Assembly: GCF_014648295.1 (NCBI RefSeq)
Contig: NZ_BMQV01000020.1
Coordinates: forward strand, 1 to 64,000
Direction: 5' to 3'
Source of the DNA: Shewanella saliphila
GTDB taxonomy: Bacteria; Pseudomonadota; Gammaproteobacteria; Enterobacterales; Shewanellaceae
Length of the DNA: 64,000 bases
Positions 37,029 to 45,918 of this stretch are shown here, one piece after another. The position numbers and the translations under genes are program-made. The notes under the pieces were generated by a model. The model was not told where the DNA came from. It made no database searches and was given only the letters and a program-made list of their open reading frames with translations. Each line of letters begins with the position of its first letter. The stretch's first letter is position 1.

Positions 37029-38303
37029 CTAATCTTTTAATAACTCAGCAATAGTCAATACGCCGTGAGTGGTTGCACCCGCGGCCCACAATGCCGAAGC
37101 TGAAGACTCAAATGCGCCAGCTAAGTCAACATGTAACCAGTTTGCCTCTGGTGACACAAAACGCCATAAGAAACCTGCGGCATTTGATGCTCCACCAGCG
37201 CCGCCCCCTTTTGCAGGACGGCTGTTTGCCGTGTCAGCATAAGCCGATGGGCACATATCTTTGTGCCAAGGGTCTAACGGTAAAGGCCATACGTTTTCAG
37301 ACACAGCAGCAGCACGCTTTTGCGCAAGTTGTAGCGTGGCTGTTTGCGGCGAGAAAATCGCATTGTAGTTAGAACCCACAGCCATAACTGCGGCGCCAGT
37401 CAGAGTGGCGGCATCAATAATTAATGGTGCGCCAGTATCTGATGCGGCCTGTAGTCCATCGGCTAACACTAAACGACCTTCGGCGTCAGTATTAACGATT
37501 TCAACCGTGGTGCCGTTTTTATAGGTCAAGACATCGCCTAACTTAAATGCACGGCCACTGACTAAGTTTTCTGCGCAACATAAAAACAGTTTTACTCGTT
37601 TATTTAAACCAGCTTTCATCGCCAAGCCTAATGCTGCAGTGACAGTGGCAGCGCCGCCCATATCGCACTTCATGGCGAGCATACCTTCAGATGATTTTAA
37701 GCTATAACCACCTGAGTCAAAGGTAATCCCTTTACCGACCAATGCCACTGAAACAGGCGCATCTGCAGCTAGTGGGTTGAAATCAAGCTCAAGTAAAGCA
37801 GGTGGACGTTCACTGCCACGACCAACAGCATGAATGCCGACCCATTTTTTTTCTAATAATTCCTGGCCTTCAACAATGTTAAAGCTGATTTTGTCGCCAC
37901 CAATGTCTTTAAGCCAAGCAGCGGCTTGTGTTGCTAAACTCACTGGAGATAAATCTTCTGGGGTGTCGTTAATTAATTTACGAGCAAATTGTGCCGCTTC
38001 AGCGCGCTGAGTTAACGTGGCTTGATCAGCATCACTGCCACACCACAGCACTTGATAACCCGCTTTTGCAGTGGCAAAACCTTGTGCAAATGCCCACTGA
38101 GTGTGAACACTCCATAAATCTCCGGCTAACTGCACAGCATTGACACCTTGATTGCGTATTTTTCTTGCTGCCATCTGAACCTGGCGTAATTCTTCCGAGC
38201 CAGATAAGTGAATCAAAGCTTGAGCACCTTGATACGTCACATCAGCTTTGCCCCAATGGGCAGCAGGAGCTTCAGTGGTGAGCGTTACCGTCATAATATC
38301 CAT
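37029..38303 (-). CDS. pepB: Aminopeptidase B (M17 leucyl aminopeptidase family)
   Basis: A 424-residue two-metal peptidase of the PepB type. Metal ligands and signature are in VGKGITFDSGGYSLK (about residue 198), MKCDMGGAA, and NTDAEGRLVLADGL near 273, which is the M17 signature. It removes N-terminal residues from peptides in the cytoplasm. The C-terminal GGGAGGASNAAGFLWRFV is typical of PepB. A possible internal start MTVTLTTEAP lies four codons in; the upstream ATG at 38303 is kept. Confidence 0.93.
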   Translation of the reverse strand: MDIMTVTLTTEAPAAHWGKADVTYQGAQALIHLSGSEELRQVQMAARKIRNQGVNAVQLAGDLWSVHTQWAFAQGFATAKAGYQVLWCGSDADQATLTQRAEAAQFARKLINDTPEDLSPVSLATQAAAWLKDIGGDKISFNIVEGQELLEKKWVGIHAVGRGSERPPALLELDFNPLAADAPVSVALVGKGITFDSGGYSLKSSEGMLAMKCDMGGAATVTAALGLAMKAGLNKRVKLFLCCAENLVSGRAFKLGDVLTYKNGTTVEIVNTDAEGRLVLADGLQAASDTGAPLIIDAATLTGAAVMAVGSNYNAIFSPQTATLQLAQKRAAAVSENVWPLPLDPWHKDMCPSAYADTANSRPAKGGGAGGASNAAGFLWRFVSPEANWLHVDLAGAFESSASALWAAGATTHGVLTIAELLKD

Positions 38304-38461
38304 AATGATTCCTTGTTGTGCGCCAAACGGCGCAAATATCTTAACCTACCGAGCAAACGTTTATACGAGCTAATGGCAGTAGTGTAGACAAAACATAATC
38401 GATAAACCAAGCTAAAATTTGTTAGCATTGTTGTAAATGAACCTATGGCATATTGATACGC

Positions 38462-39166
38462 ATGCAATTTGAACCCAAATTAGAAACGGGTGTTTTACTC
38501 AAACGTTATAAACGCTTTTTAGCCGACGTAGCTTTACCCGATGGACAAGTCATCACGATTCATTGTCCTAACACGGGTTCGATGAAAAACTGCCTATTCC
38601 CTGGTGAGCCGGTTTGGTTTTCAACCTCTGATAACCCCAAACGTAAATACCCTCATACATGGGAGCTAATGCAGACGGATCAACAGCATTTAATTGGTAT
38701 TAATACTGGGCGCGCGAACGCCCTCGCAGAAGAAGCCATAAAGCAAAATGTCATGACTGAACTTCAAGGCTATGACACGTTAAAGCGCGAAGTAAAATAT
38801 GGCAGTGAAAATAGCAGAATCGATATCTTGCTCACTAGCCAAACCCTACCAGAGTGCTATATTGAAGTGAAAAGTTGTACTTTGCTAGAAGACCAAGTGG
38901 GCTATTTTCCTGATGCCGTTACTACGCGGGGACAAAAGCATCTACGCGAACTTATCCATATGGTCACATTGGGCCACCGAGCAGTATTATTGTTTGTGGT
39001 ACAGCACAGTGGCATATCGACCGTAAAACCCGCGCGTCATATAGACCCACAATACGCAGACTTACTTGAACAAGCCGTTGCTAAGGGTGTTGAAGTGTTA
39101 GCTTATAAAACAGAACTTTCACCACTAGGGAGTCAAATAATTGGACCTTGTAATGTGGTGTTGTGA
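38462..39166 (+). CDS. sfsA: DNA/RNA nuclease SfsA
   Basis: A 234-residue protein matching the E. coli SfsA length. It has an N-terminal OB-like part ([30 protein letters not shown]) and a nuclease-like core with RIDILL and EVKSCTLLE. Once called sugar fermentation stimulation protein, the family is now viewed as a nuclease. The frame starts at TTG 38453, but the ATG at 38462 gives the standard [10 protein letters not shown] start. It lies upstream of dksA as in E. coli. Confidence 0.93.
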   Translation: MQFEPKLETGVLLKRYKRFLADVALPDGQVITIHCPNTGSMKNCLFPGEPVWFSTSDNPKRKYPHTWELMQTDQQHLIGINTGRANALAEEAIKQNVMTELQGYDTLKREVKYGSENSRIDILLTSQTLPECYIEVKSCTLLEDQVGYFPDAVTTRGQKHLRELIHMVTLGHRAVLLFVVQHSGISTVKPARHIDPQYADLLEQAVAKGVEVLAYKTELSPLGSQIIGPCNVVL

Positions 39167-39196
39167 TCAAAAAACACTGAAATACTGAATAAAAAT

Positions 39197-39256
39197 TTGC
39201 CTAGCTATAGAGTTTCTGCTATAGATAGCGGCCGTAAAAATAAGACATAGCGGCCG
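39197..39256 (+). promoter_or_regulatory. dksA promoter with GC-rich discriminator and direct repeats
   Basis: -35 TTGCCT (39197-39202), 17-bp spacer, -10 TATAGA (39220-39225), then the GC-rich discriminator TAGCGGC. The element ATAGCGGCCG occurs at 39225-39234 and again at 39247-39256, 22 bp apart. A GC-rich discriminator is the mark of ppGpp/DksA-inhibited promoters, and E. coli dksA is feedback-regulated in this way. Confidence 0.6.
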
Positions 39257-39303
39257 ATAAGTTAAGACGCCCTTAAAACGCAAATGATTACAGGAGATGC
39301 GTT

Positions 39304-39747
39304 ATGCCTGAAGGCACTAAAACACTTGGCGTACTCGCTATTGCTGGTGTAGCTCCTTACCAGGAGTCAGCTGGTGAAGAGTATATGAATACCAAGCAAC
39401 GTGGTCACTTTAAACTGATCCTCGAAGCATGGCGTAACCAATTGCGTGAAGAAGTCGACCGTACGTTAACTCACATGCAAGATGAAGCAGCAAACTTTCC
39501 TGATCCTGTTGACCGTGCAGCACAAGAAGAAGAATTCAGCTTAGAACTTCGCGCTCGTGACAGAGAACGTAAGCTGATCAAGAAGATTGAAAAGACATTA
39601 CAGAAAATTGAAGAAGACGATTTCGGTTTCTGTGATTCTTGTGGTATCGAAATTGGTATCCGTCGTCTTGAAGCACGCCCTACTGCCGATCAGTGTATCG
39701 ATTGTAAGACGCTAGCTGAGATTAAAGAAAAACAAATGGCGGGTTAG
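39304..39747 (+). CDS. dksA: RNA polymerase-binding transcription factor DksA
   Basis: A 147-residue cofactor of ppGpp that enters the polymerase secondary channel and resets rRNA and amino-acid promoters. The coiled-coil tip carries the essential acidic motif DPVDRA near residue 71. A zinc finger CDSCG...CIDC spans about 114-138. AGGAG precedes the ATG. The length is close to E. coli DksA (151). The order sfsA-dksA-gluQ-pcnB is conserved. Confidence 0.97.
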   Translation: MPEGTKTLGVLAIAGVAPYQESAGEEYMNTKQRGHFKLILEAWRNQLREEVDRTLTHMQDEAANFPDPVDRAAQEEEFSLELRARDRERKLIKKIEKTLQKIEEDDFGFCDSCGIEIGIRRLEARPTADQCIDCKTLAEIKEKQMAG

Positions 39748-39761
39748 TCCGTTATTTATTA

Positions 39762-39785
39762 GGGCGAGATTATCTCGCCCTTTTG
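39762..39785 (+). terminator. dksA terminator
   Basis: GGGCGAGATTATCTCGCCC stem followed by TTTT, 14 bp after the stop. Confidence 0.9.
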
Positions 39786-39875
39786 ATTGCTTTAATCTAA
39801 AAATAAACCGCGTAGTAGCGTAACCACACAATGGATTACGCCTATGCGAATTTATCGACCAAAAAATTCATCCTC

Positions 39876-40763
39876 ATGAGCACACCTCAGTACATTGGAC
39901 GTTTTGCGCCATCCCCTTCTGGGCCGTTACACTTTGGCTCGCTGATTGCTGCTCTAGGCAGTTACCTTCGGGCACACAGTCAACAAGGCCAATGGCTTGT
40001 TCGAATTGAAGATATCGATCCCCCTCGTGAAATCATAGGTGCCAGTGACGACATTTTGCGTACGCTCGACGCCTACGGATTACATTGGCATGGCTCAGTG
40101 TTGTATCAACATCAACGTTATGATGCTTATCAACAGCAAATAGATGAGTTAATTCGTCATGACCAAGCCTACTTTTGTCAGTGTACTCGTAAAATCATTC
40201 AAGCACATGGTGGCATATATGATGGCCGCTGCGGTTTACGCCAGCCACCCTTAACTCAAGGGGCTATTCGCATACGCAATCAGGCTAACGTTGATCATTT
40301 CAACGACTTAGTTCAAGGTGATGTGACAGTAGACAAGCGCTTTGCAGCAGAAGACTTTATCATTAAACGCAGTGATGGTTTATACGCCTACCAATTAGCC
40401 GTAGTGCTAGATGACGCTTACCAAGGTATTACTGAGGTCGTTAGGGGTTGTGATTTACTCGAAGCCAGCTGCCGGCAAATGAGTTTATTTTCATTATTAG
40501 GCTTAGATGCTCCACAATGGTTACATTTACCATTAGCATGCGTCCAAAAAGGCTTTAAATTATCGAAACAAAACCATGCCCCCGCAATCAACACCAAGCA
40601 ACCACAAGCCAGTATCAATGCTGCGTTGAGCTTTTTAGGCCAGCCAGAGGTCGATGTAGATGCGATCGAGGTGATGCTTCAACAAGCGGTTGCACAATTT
40701 AGCCTAGATGGGATCCCAAAACACAAAGAAATCGTATTAGCAGCAACAAACCTGGCAACATAG
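39876..40763 (+). CDS. gluQ: Glutamyl-Q tRNA(Asp) synthetase
   Basis: A 295-residue truncated glutamyl-tRNA synthetase paralogue that attaches glutamate to queuosine in tRNA-Asp. The HIGH-like motif is in RFAPSPSGPLHFGSL near residue 8-22. The zinc site is in CQCTRKIIQ...YDGRCG, and the KMSKS-like motif is FKLSKQN. It lacks the anticodon-binding domain, as expected. The frame opens at 39831, but the ATG at 39876 gives the family start MSTPQYIGRFAPS. Confidence 0.94.
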   Translation: MSTPQYIGRFAPSPSGPLHFGSLIAALGSYLRAHSQQGQWLVRIEDIDPPREIIGASDDILRTLDAYGLHWHGSVLYQHQRYDAYQQQIDELIRHDQAYFCQCTRKIIQAHGGIYDGRCGLRQPPLTQGAIRIRNQANVDHFNDLVQGDVTVDKRFAAEDFIIKRSDGLYAYQLAVVLDDAYQGITEVVRGCDLLEASCRQMSLFSLLGLDAPQWLHLPLACVQKGFKLSKQNHAPAINTKQPQASINAALSFLGQPEVDVDAIEVMLQQAVAQFSLDGIPKHKEIVLAATNLAT

Positions 40764-40893
40764 TGAATAAATGCAGTAGTGGTTGTGCATTAAGCGGTTT
40801 TAGCCCCTTTGCACATATACTCATTGCATCACATTTAATGTATTATACCCGCCAGATTTTTAATCAATTTATTCGAGTATCACGAGGTGTATT

Positions 40894-42309
40894 ATTTTTC
40901 GCCGTATTAGCCAATTCTGTAAACAGCTATTTGAAGACAACAAAGTAGCTCCAGTACTTGAAGAGCCCGTTCAAGAAGATGGCTTACGTCTGGATGTTAT
41001 CTCCAGAGATGGCCACTCAATCTCACGTCGCCAAATTAGTGAAAACGCACTAAAGGTACTTTATCGCCTGAACAAATCTGGCTACAAAGCCTATTTGGTC
41101 GGCGGAGGCGTGCGCGATATTCTACTCGGTCTGCAACCAAAAGACTTTGACGTAGTGACCAATGCCACCCCAGAAGACATTAAAAAGCTGTTCAGAAATT
41201 GCCGATTAGTCGGACGTAGATTCAGGCTGGCTCACATTGTATTCGGTCGTGATGTTATCGAAGTGGCAACGTTTCGTGGCCACCATGGTGAAACTGACGA
41301 CAAAATATCTAAGTCAAACGCTGAAGGTCGTTTATTGCGTGACAATGTTTACGGCGAAATAGACGAAGATGCAGAACGTCGTGACTTTACCATCAACGCA
41401 CTTTATTACGATATCAGTGACTATTCTATTCACAGTTATGGTGGTGGTATTAGCGATCTTAACTCGCGTACTATCAAACTGATTGGCGATCCTGAAACCC
41501 GTTATCGTGAAGACCCTGTGCGTATGTTACGTGCCGTTCGCTTTGCAACCAAACTGGATATGCAAATCGACGCCACCACGGCTGAGCCAATCAATGCATT
41601 AGCGCCATTATTAAGTGACATACCTGCGGCGCGAATGTACGAAGAAGTGCTAAAACTTTTCTTTGCCGGTAAAGCACAAGCCAACTATCAAATGATGCAA
41701 GACTTTGGATTATTTGCACCGTTATTCCCGCAAGTGAGCGCATTAATTAGCGAATCGCCAAAAGGCCATACCGCCAAAATGCTTGACGCCGTGATGCGTA
41801 ATACTGACTTGCGCGTAAGCCAAGACAAGCCTGTCACACCAGCATTCTTTTATGCGGCTATTTTATGGTATCCATTGAAACAGCGTGCTGATGATATCGC
41901 CATTGAAAGCGGGTTAACCCATTACGATGCACACGTAGCCGCTATGGGTGATGTCATGGAGCAACAATGTCGCACCATTAGTATTCCGCGCCGCTTTAGC
42001 ACACCAGCAAAAGATATTTGGCAGTTGCAGTTACGTCTTGAACGCAGCCAAGGCACTCGCGCCTTTAAACTACTGGAAAACCCTAAGTTTAGAGCCGCGT
42101 ACGACCTACTGCTATTAAGAGGCGAAGCTGAAGCAGGCAACACAGCTAAAATTGCAGCCTGGTGGCAATCCTTTGTCGAAGCAGATGAAGCTGAACGGGG
42201 TGATATTGCCAAAAGTGTCAATAAAAGCAGTAACAGCCGCAACCGTAATGCGCCGCAACGCAAACGCCGTCGTAAACCTGCGGCTAAACCTAAGCCAACA
42301 GCTGAGTAG
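40894..42309 (+). CDS. pcnB: Poly(A) polymerase I, AUU start codon
   Basis: A 471-residue poly(A) polymerase that adds 3' A-tails to RNAs and promotes their decay. The nucleotidyltransferase core has LVGGGVRDILLG, PKDFDVVTNATP (catalytic Asp pair) and RNCRLVGRRFRLAHIVFG. A tRNA-nucleotidyltransferase-like RNA-binding part and a basic C-terminal tail (RNRNAPQRKRRRKPAAKPK) follow. Homology runs well upstream of the first TTG (41095), through FRRISQFCKQLFED to ATT at 40894. GAGG lies six bases before it, and there is no in-frame ATG, GTG or TTG at that position. E. coli pcnB is known to start at AUU, so the same start is proposed here. Confidence 0.92.
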   Translation: MFRRISQFCKQLFEDNKVAPVLEEPVQEDGLRLDVISRDGHSISRRQISENALKVLYRLNKSGYKAYLVGGGVRDILLGLQPKDFDVVTNATPEDIKKLFRNCRLVGRRFRLAHIVFGRDVIEVATFRGHHGETDDKISKSNAEGRLLRDNVYGEIDEDAERRDFTINALYYDISDYSIHSYGGGISDLNSRTIKLIGDPETRYREDPVRMLRAVRFATKLDMQIDATTAEPINALAPLLSDIPAARMYEEVLKLFFAGKAQANYQMMQDFGLFAPLFPQVSALISESPKGHTAKMLDAVMRNTDLRVSQDKPVTPAFFYAAILWYPLKQRADDIAIESGLTHYDAHVAAMGDVMEQQCRTISIPRRFSTPAKDIWQLQLRLERSQGTRAFKLLENPKFRAAYDLLLLRGEAEAGNTAKIAAWWQSFVEADEAERGDIAKSVNKSSNSRNRNAPQRKRRRKPAAKPKPTAE

Positions 42310-42311
42310 CC

Positions 42312-42797
42312 ATGGCAGTACAAGTTTATGTCGCGTTAGGGGCAAATTTAGCCAAGCCAACACAACAATTAGATGATGCCGTTGATGCGCTAAAATCATT
42401 AGCAGAAAACGGCTCATTGATTGTGTCGAGTTATTATGGCTCTGCACCGATGGGAGATGTTGTACAACCTGACTACGTTAATGCCGTCGCAGGTTTTATA
42501 ACATCATTACCGCCCATCGACTTACTCGACGCACTACAACACATAGAACAACAACAAGGACGTGTAAGACTGCAACATTGGGGGCCACGCACTCTCGATT
42601 TGGACTTACTCCTTTACGGGCAACAGCAAATATCATTGCCACGACTCACAGTGCCACATTACGGCATGAAGCAACGTAGCTTTGTATTAATACCCTTAGC
42701 AGACATTGCGCCTACTCTCACACTACCCTGCAATACCAACCTTGAAAGCCTTATTAGTGTGACAATGCGCGATGAATTGCAAAAGCTTATCGAGTAG
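42312..42797 (+). CDS. folK: Hydroxymethyldihydropteridine diphosphokinase
   Basis: A 161-residue HPPK that pyrophosphorylates 6-hydroxymethyl-7,8-dihydropterin in folate synthesis. It begins VYVALGANLAKP and has the signature HWGPRTLDLDLLLYG near residue 95, with the magnesium-binding Asp pair, and VPHYGMKQRSFVLIPLADI. The start is 2 bp after the pcnB stop with no clear ribosome site, so it is probably translationally coupled. Confidence 0.95.
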   Translation: MAVQVYVALGANLAKPTQQLDDAVDALKSLAENGSLIVSSYYGSAPMGDVVQPDYVNAVAGFITSLPPIDLLDALQHIEQQQGRVRLQHWGPRTLDLDLLLYGQQQISLPRLTVPHYGMKQRSFVLIPLADIAPTLTLPCNTNLESLISVTMRDELQKLIE

Positions 42798-42862
42798 AGT
42801 TGATCTTAACCGGCAGCACATTAAGCTCAGCTTTTTAGTATTTCAATTTTTAAGAGTCTACT

Positions 42863-43657
42863 ATGTCAAAAGTCACCAGTTCGACCCTAATCAAGTTCAA
42901 AAAAGAAGGCAAAAAGTTCACCGCACTCACAGCCTATGACGCCAGTTTCGCCGGCGCATTTGACAGCGAAGGTGTTGATGTATTGCTCGTGGGCGACTCG
43001 CTGGGCATGGTGCTACAAGGACATGACGATACCCTTCCGGTGACGATTGCAGACATCGCATATCATACTGCCTGTGTTAAACGCGGTATTTCACGTTCGC
43101 TATTAATAGCTGACATGCCATTTATGAGCTACAGCACTCCAGAACAAACCATGGAAAATGCTGCATTACTGATGCAAGCTGGCGCTAACATGGTAAAAGT
43201 TGAAGGCGGCCATTGGTTACTGGAAAGCGTAAAAATGCTCACAGAACGGGGGATTCCTGTATGCGCCCATTTAGGCTTAACGCCGCAGTCAGTGCACGTA
43301 TTTGGTGGTTTTAAAGTACAAGGACGCGATGCAGAAAATGCTCAACGTATTCTTGATGAAGCCAAAGCGCTGCAAGCCGCTGGAGCGCAATTATTAGTGG
43401 TTGAATGTATCCCACCGCAATTAGCGAAAGCCATTACCGAAGCCCTGACCATTCCAGTAATTGGCATTGGCGCAGGCGCAGATACCGACGGACAAATTCT
43501 AGTGATGCACGATGTATTAGGTATCTCTAGTGGTTATATTCCACGTTTTTCTAAAAACTATCTCAAGCAAACTGGCGAGATCCGTTCAGCCATTCGAGCC
43601 TACATCGACGAAGTAGCTAATGGCACTTTCCCTGCTGAAGAACACACATTTAACTAG
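42863..43657 (+). CDS. panB: 3-methyl-2-oxobutanoate hydroxymethyltransferase
   Basis: A 264-residue TIM-barrel enzyme making ketopantoate, the first step to pantothenate and CoA. It has the expected [34 protein letters not shown] opening with metal-binding Asp, [10 protein letters not shown], and [20 protein letters not shown]. The length equals E. coli PanB (264). It lies 65 bp after folK and before panC. Confidence 0.97.
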   Translation: MSKVTSSTLIKFKKEGKKFTALTAYDASFAGAFDSEGVDVLLVGDSLGMVLQGHDDTLPVTIADIAYHTACVKRGISRSLLIADMPFMSYSTPEQTMENAALLMQAGANMVKVEGGHWLLESVKMLTERGIPVCAHLGLTPQSVHVFGGFKVQGRDAENAQRILDEAKALQAAGAQLLVVECIPPQLAKAITEALTIPVIGIGAGADTDGQILVMHDVLGISSGYIPRFSKNYLKQTGEIRSAIRAYIDEVANGTFPAEEHTFN

Positions 43658-43671
43658 CCACAAACTCACCT

Positions 43672-43702
43672 GCTTGTGCTGCCATAATAATGCCGCACAA
43701 GC
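43672..43702. repeat. Inverted repeat between panB and panC
   Basis: GCTTGTGC/GCACAAGC with a 15-bp centre that contains further GC pairs. There is no T-tract. It could fold in the panB-panC transcript and tune the ratio of the two enzymes. Confidence 0.4.
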
Positions 43703-43732
43703 GCGTTAATTTTAGTAAGGTTCGACAAAAAC

Positions 43733-44587
43733 ATGATTACCACCGCTGCCATTTCAACCATTCGCGAACAAGTCAAAGCCTGGCGCATCAAAGGCGAAAC
43801 CGTGGCTTTTGTGCCTACCATGGGTAACTTACATCAAGGTCATATCACCCTTGTTAAGGAAGCCAAAACCCGTGCAGATCATGTGGTGGTGTCTATTTTT
43901 GTCAATCCAATGCAATTTGGCCCTAAAGAAGATTTAGACGGTTATCCTCGCACGCTCGAACAAGACAGCGAAAAACTGGTTGCCGCCGGTGCTGAGCTAT
44001 TATTTACTCCCACGCCAGAGCTTATTTACCCTAAAGGTTTAGCCCAGCAAACCTTTATCGAAGTTCCCCATATTGGCGATGAACTGTGCGGTGCAAGTCG
44101 CCCTGGGCATTTTCGTGGCGTAGCTACCATTGTGGCTAAACTGTTTAATATTGTGCAGCCCGACATGGCGTTGTTTGGACGTAAAGATTTTCAGCAATTA
44201 ATGATTATCAAAACCATGGTTGAAGACTTATCTATGCCAATTGAAGTGATTGGTGTTGATACCATTCGCGAATCATCTGGCTTAGCAATGAGCTCTCGCA
44301 ACGGCTATCTCACTGCCGATGAAAAACACCGTGCTGCAACCTTAAAGCGAACTATCGACGGCGTTATAACAGCAGTACAACACGGCCAGGATCACCACCA
44401 AGCTATCGCCCAAGCAGAGCAACAACTTAAAGCTGCCGGTTTTACCCCTGATTACTTTGAACTCAGAAGCGCAGACACCCTCCGACAAGCCAGTGAAAAT
44501 GACAACCACCTCGTAGTCATTGCTGCCGCATACTTAGGTAAAGCGCGTTTGATTGATAATGTGTCATTTTCTCGTCACCCTAAATAA
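43733..44587 (+). CDS. panC: Pantothenate synthetase
   Basis: A 284-residue enzyme joining pantoate and beta-alanine with ATP. The nucleotide-binding HIGH-like motif is in [15 protein letters not shown] near residue 27-41. [19 protein letters not shown] and [10 protein letters not shown] (KMSKS-like) are intact. It completes the panBC pair; panD is not in the window. Confidence 0.97.
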   Translation: MITTAAISTIREQVKAWRIKGETVAFVPTMGNLHQGHITLVKEAKTRADHVVVSIFVNPMQFGPKEDLDGYPRTLEQDSEKLVAAGAELLFTPTPELIYPKGLAQQTFIEVPHIGDELCGASRPGHFRGVATIVAKLFNIVQPDMALFGRKDFQQLMIIKTMVEDLSMPIEVIGVDTIRESSGLAMSSRNGYLTADEKHRAATLKRTIDGVITAVQHGQDHHQAIAQAEQQLKAAGFTPDYFELRSADTLRQASENDNHLVVIAAAYLGKARLIDNVSFSRHPK

Positions 44588-45035
44588 TAATCATTGTTAA
44601 ATAGACGCCCCTTTTCGCTAAGTTAATAAAATAAAAAACAAAGATTATTCATTTTTAGAAAAAATCCATTGTCAAAAAACTGGTTTTATCGATAAAATTG
44701 AGCCATATTTAATCAATCCAACGGCATAGAAAAACCATTGTCGTTGGGTGATTACGTGAATACGATTGATATGTAGTCAATATCCGGTAGCGCGAATGGC
44801 GAATGTCTTACTTTAGTAAAGTAAAACTATGTTAACCTGCTCAATTATTAAGTTGATTAACATTGCTCCCGCAGACAGTTAAAGTATAAAACGATACCGG
44901 CATGAGTAAACACGGTTACAGGGTATGTGAGTCGACACGGTAGTCAGCTAACTAAGCCTATGATGGTGGTATCAATATCGTAAGCACCAAACTCAGGTAT
45001 TAAGTCAAAAGTACAGCAAAAGGATGTGTGGCCGC
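44588..45035. other. 448-bp intergenic region with a perfect palindrome
   Basis: No gene or tRNA is evident. It is AT-rich after panC. A perfect 17-bp palindrome TTACTTTAGTAAAGTAA lies at 44808-44824, and CCAACG/CGTTGG arms at 44718-44723 and 44742-44747. The right part should hold the promoter of the DUF4124-like gene. A small RNA cannot be excluded, but there is no convincing terminator. Confidence 0.4.
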
Positions 45036-45554
45036 ATGGCGAAAAGACTGTTATTCATTTTGTTGGCTTTGAGTGCATTTAGCGCTCAAGCTAATACTAT
45101 TTACAAATGCATGAAAGAAGACAAAGTCGTTTTCAGTCAAACTGTATGCCCGCAAGAATTCCGCCAGCACAAAATTGAATACCAATTAGGTATTACTACC
45201 GAAATTGACTCTGACAAACGTGAAATTAAAGAAGATCCGCTAAAAGCCCTACTTAATAAGCAAACCATTTCTAAAGAAAAGCTTTTGCAACTACTTGACG
45301 GTGAGATTTATCGCTTAAAGCAAGAAAACAGCTATTTTGAAATTTTACGCGCCAGCGAGATTCAAAAACTAGACCGTAAACGTTATTGGCAAACTAAGCC
45401 AAAAGAAGACCCAAGTTACGGTTTAGAACTGCAAGAAATTACCGATCGCTTTAATGATTTAACCAAAAATAATATCAATGTCATCAGGGTATTGAATCAG
45501 CATAAAATGAAGATATCTGCTGAAACGCCCCCTGATGAATATATGAGTAATTAA
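45036..45554 (+). CDS. DUF4124-like exported protein
   Basis: A 172-residue protein with a signal peptide (about residues 1-19, SAFSAQA). The N-terminal DUF4124-like motif is TIYKCMKEDKVVFSQTVCPQEF, with two cysteines that may form a disulfide. The rest is charged, mainly helical and unrecognised (Lys/Glu/Gln-rich). The function is unknown. The frame starts at ATG 45024, too close to the AAGG; ATG 45036 is preferred. Periplasmic location is likely. Confidence 0.7.
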   Translation: MAKRLLFILLALSAFSAQANTIYKCMKEDKVVFSQTVCPQEFRQHKIEYQLGITTEIDSDKREIKEDPLKALLNKQTISKEKLLQLLDGEIYRLKQENSYFEILRASEIQKLDRKRYWQTKPKEDPSYGLELQEITDRFNDLTKNNINVIRVLNQHKMKISAETPPDEYMSN

Positions 45555-45575
45555 GCCTAATGCCTCACGGCTCCA

Positions 45576-45773
45576 TTAATCGGGTTTAAATACACCAATC
45601 ATACTGCCGCTGGCTTTTTTCGGCACTTCAATATCGGTTTGTAAGGCACGGTAATCACAATCTGTGCATTCTACCGTTTCAATACCATTTTCTTTAAACA
45701 ACAAAATACTGTCTTGTGCGCCACATTTAGGGCATTTAGCGCCGGCAACAAAGCGTTTTTTGATTTTGGTCAT
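45576..45773 (-). CDS. yheV: YheV family zinc-ribbon protein
   Basis: A 65-residue protein with two CxxC pairs, CPKCG and CTDCD, forming a zinc ribbon. It starts MTKIKKRFVAGAKCPKC and ends in SGSMIGVFKPD, characteristic of YheV (DUF2387). Unknown function. It is encoded near the yheS-like ABC-F gene as in E. coli, but on the opposite strand and convergent with the DUF4124-like gene. Confidence 0.88.
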   Translation of the reverse strand: MTKIKKRFVAGAKCPKCGAQDSILLFKENGIETVECTDCDYRALQTDIEVPKKASGSMIGVFKPD

Positions 45774-45918
45774 AATTTTTACTCTTAATGATACCTTCTA
45801 ATTTATACGCCTATTTTGCCTTATTCATCCACATGAGTCCCGCGATTGTGGGAAATAAATTGCAGATGCGATATCATCTACGCCATTATTCTATTGTTAA
45901 ATATTCAAGTTGTAATTA

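Noticed and set aside
40763..40948. 61-codon open frame between gluQ and pcnB
   Set aside because: It starts at a GTG overlapping the gluQ stop and runs into the true pcnB 5' end in another frame; pcnB coding similarity explains the region.
41095..42309. pcnB starting at TTG 41095
   Set aside because: It would lose about 67 conserved residues; the ATT at 40894 has a ribosome site and precedent.
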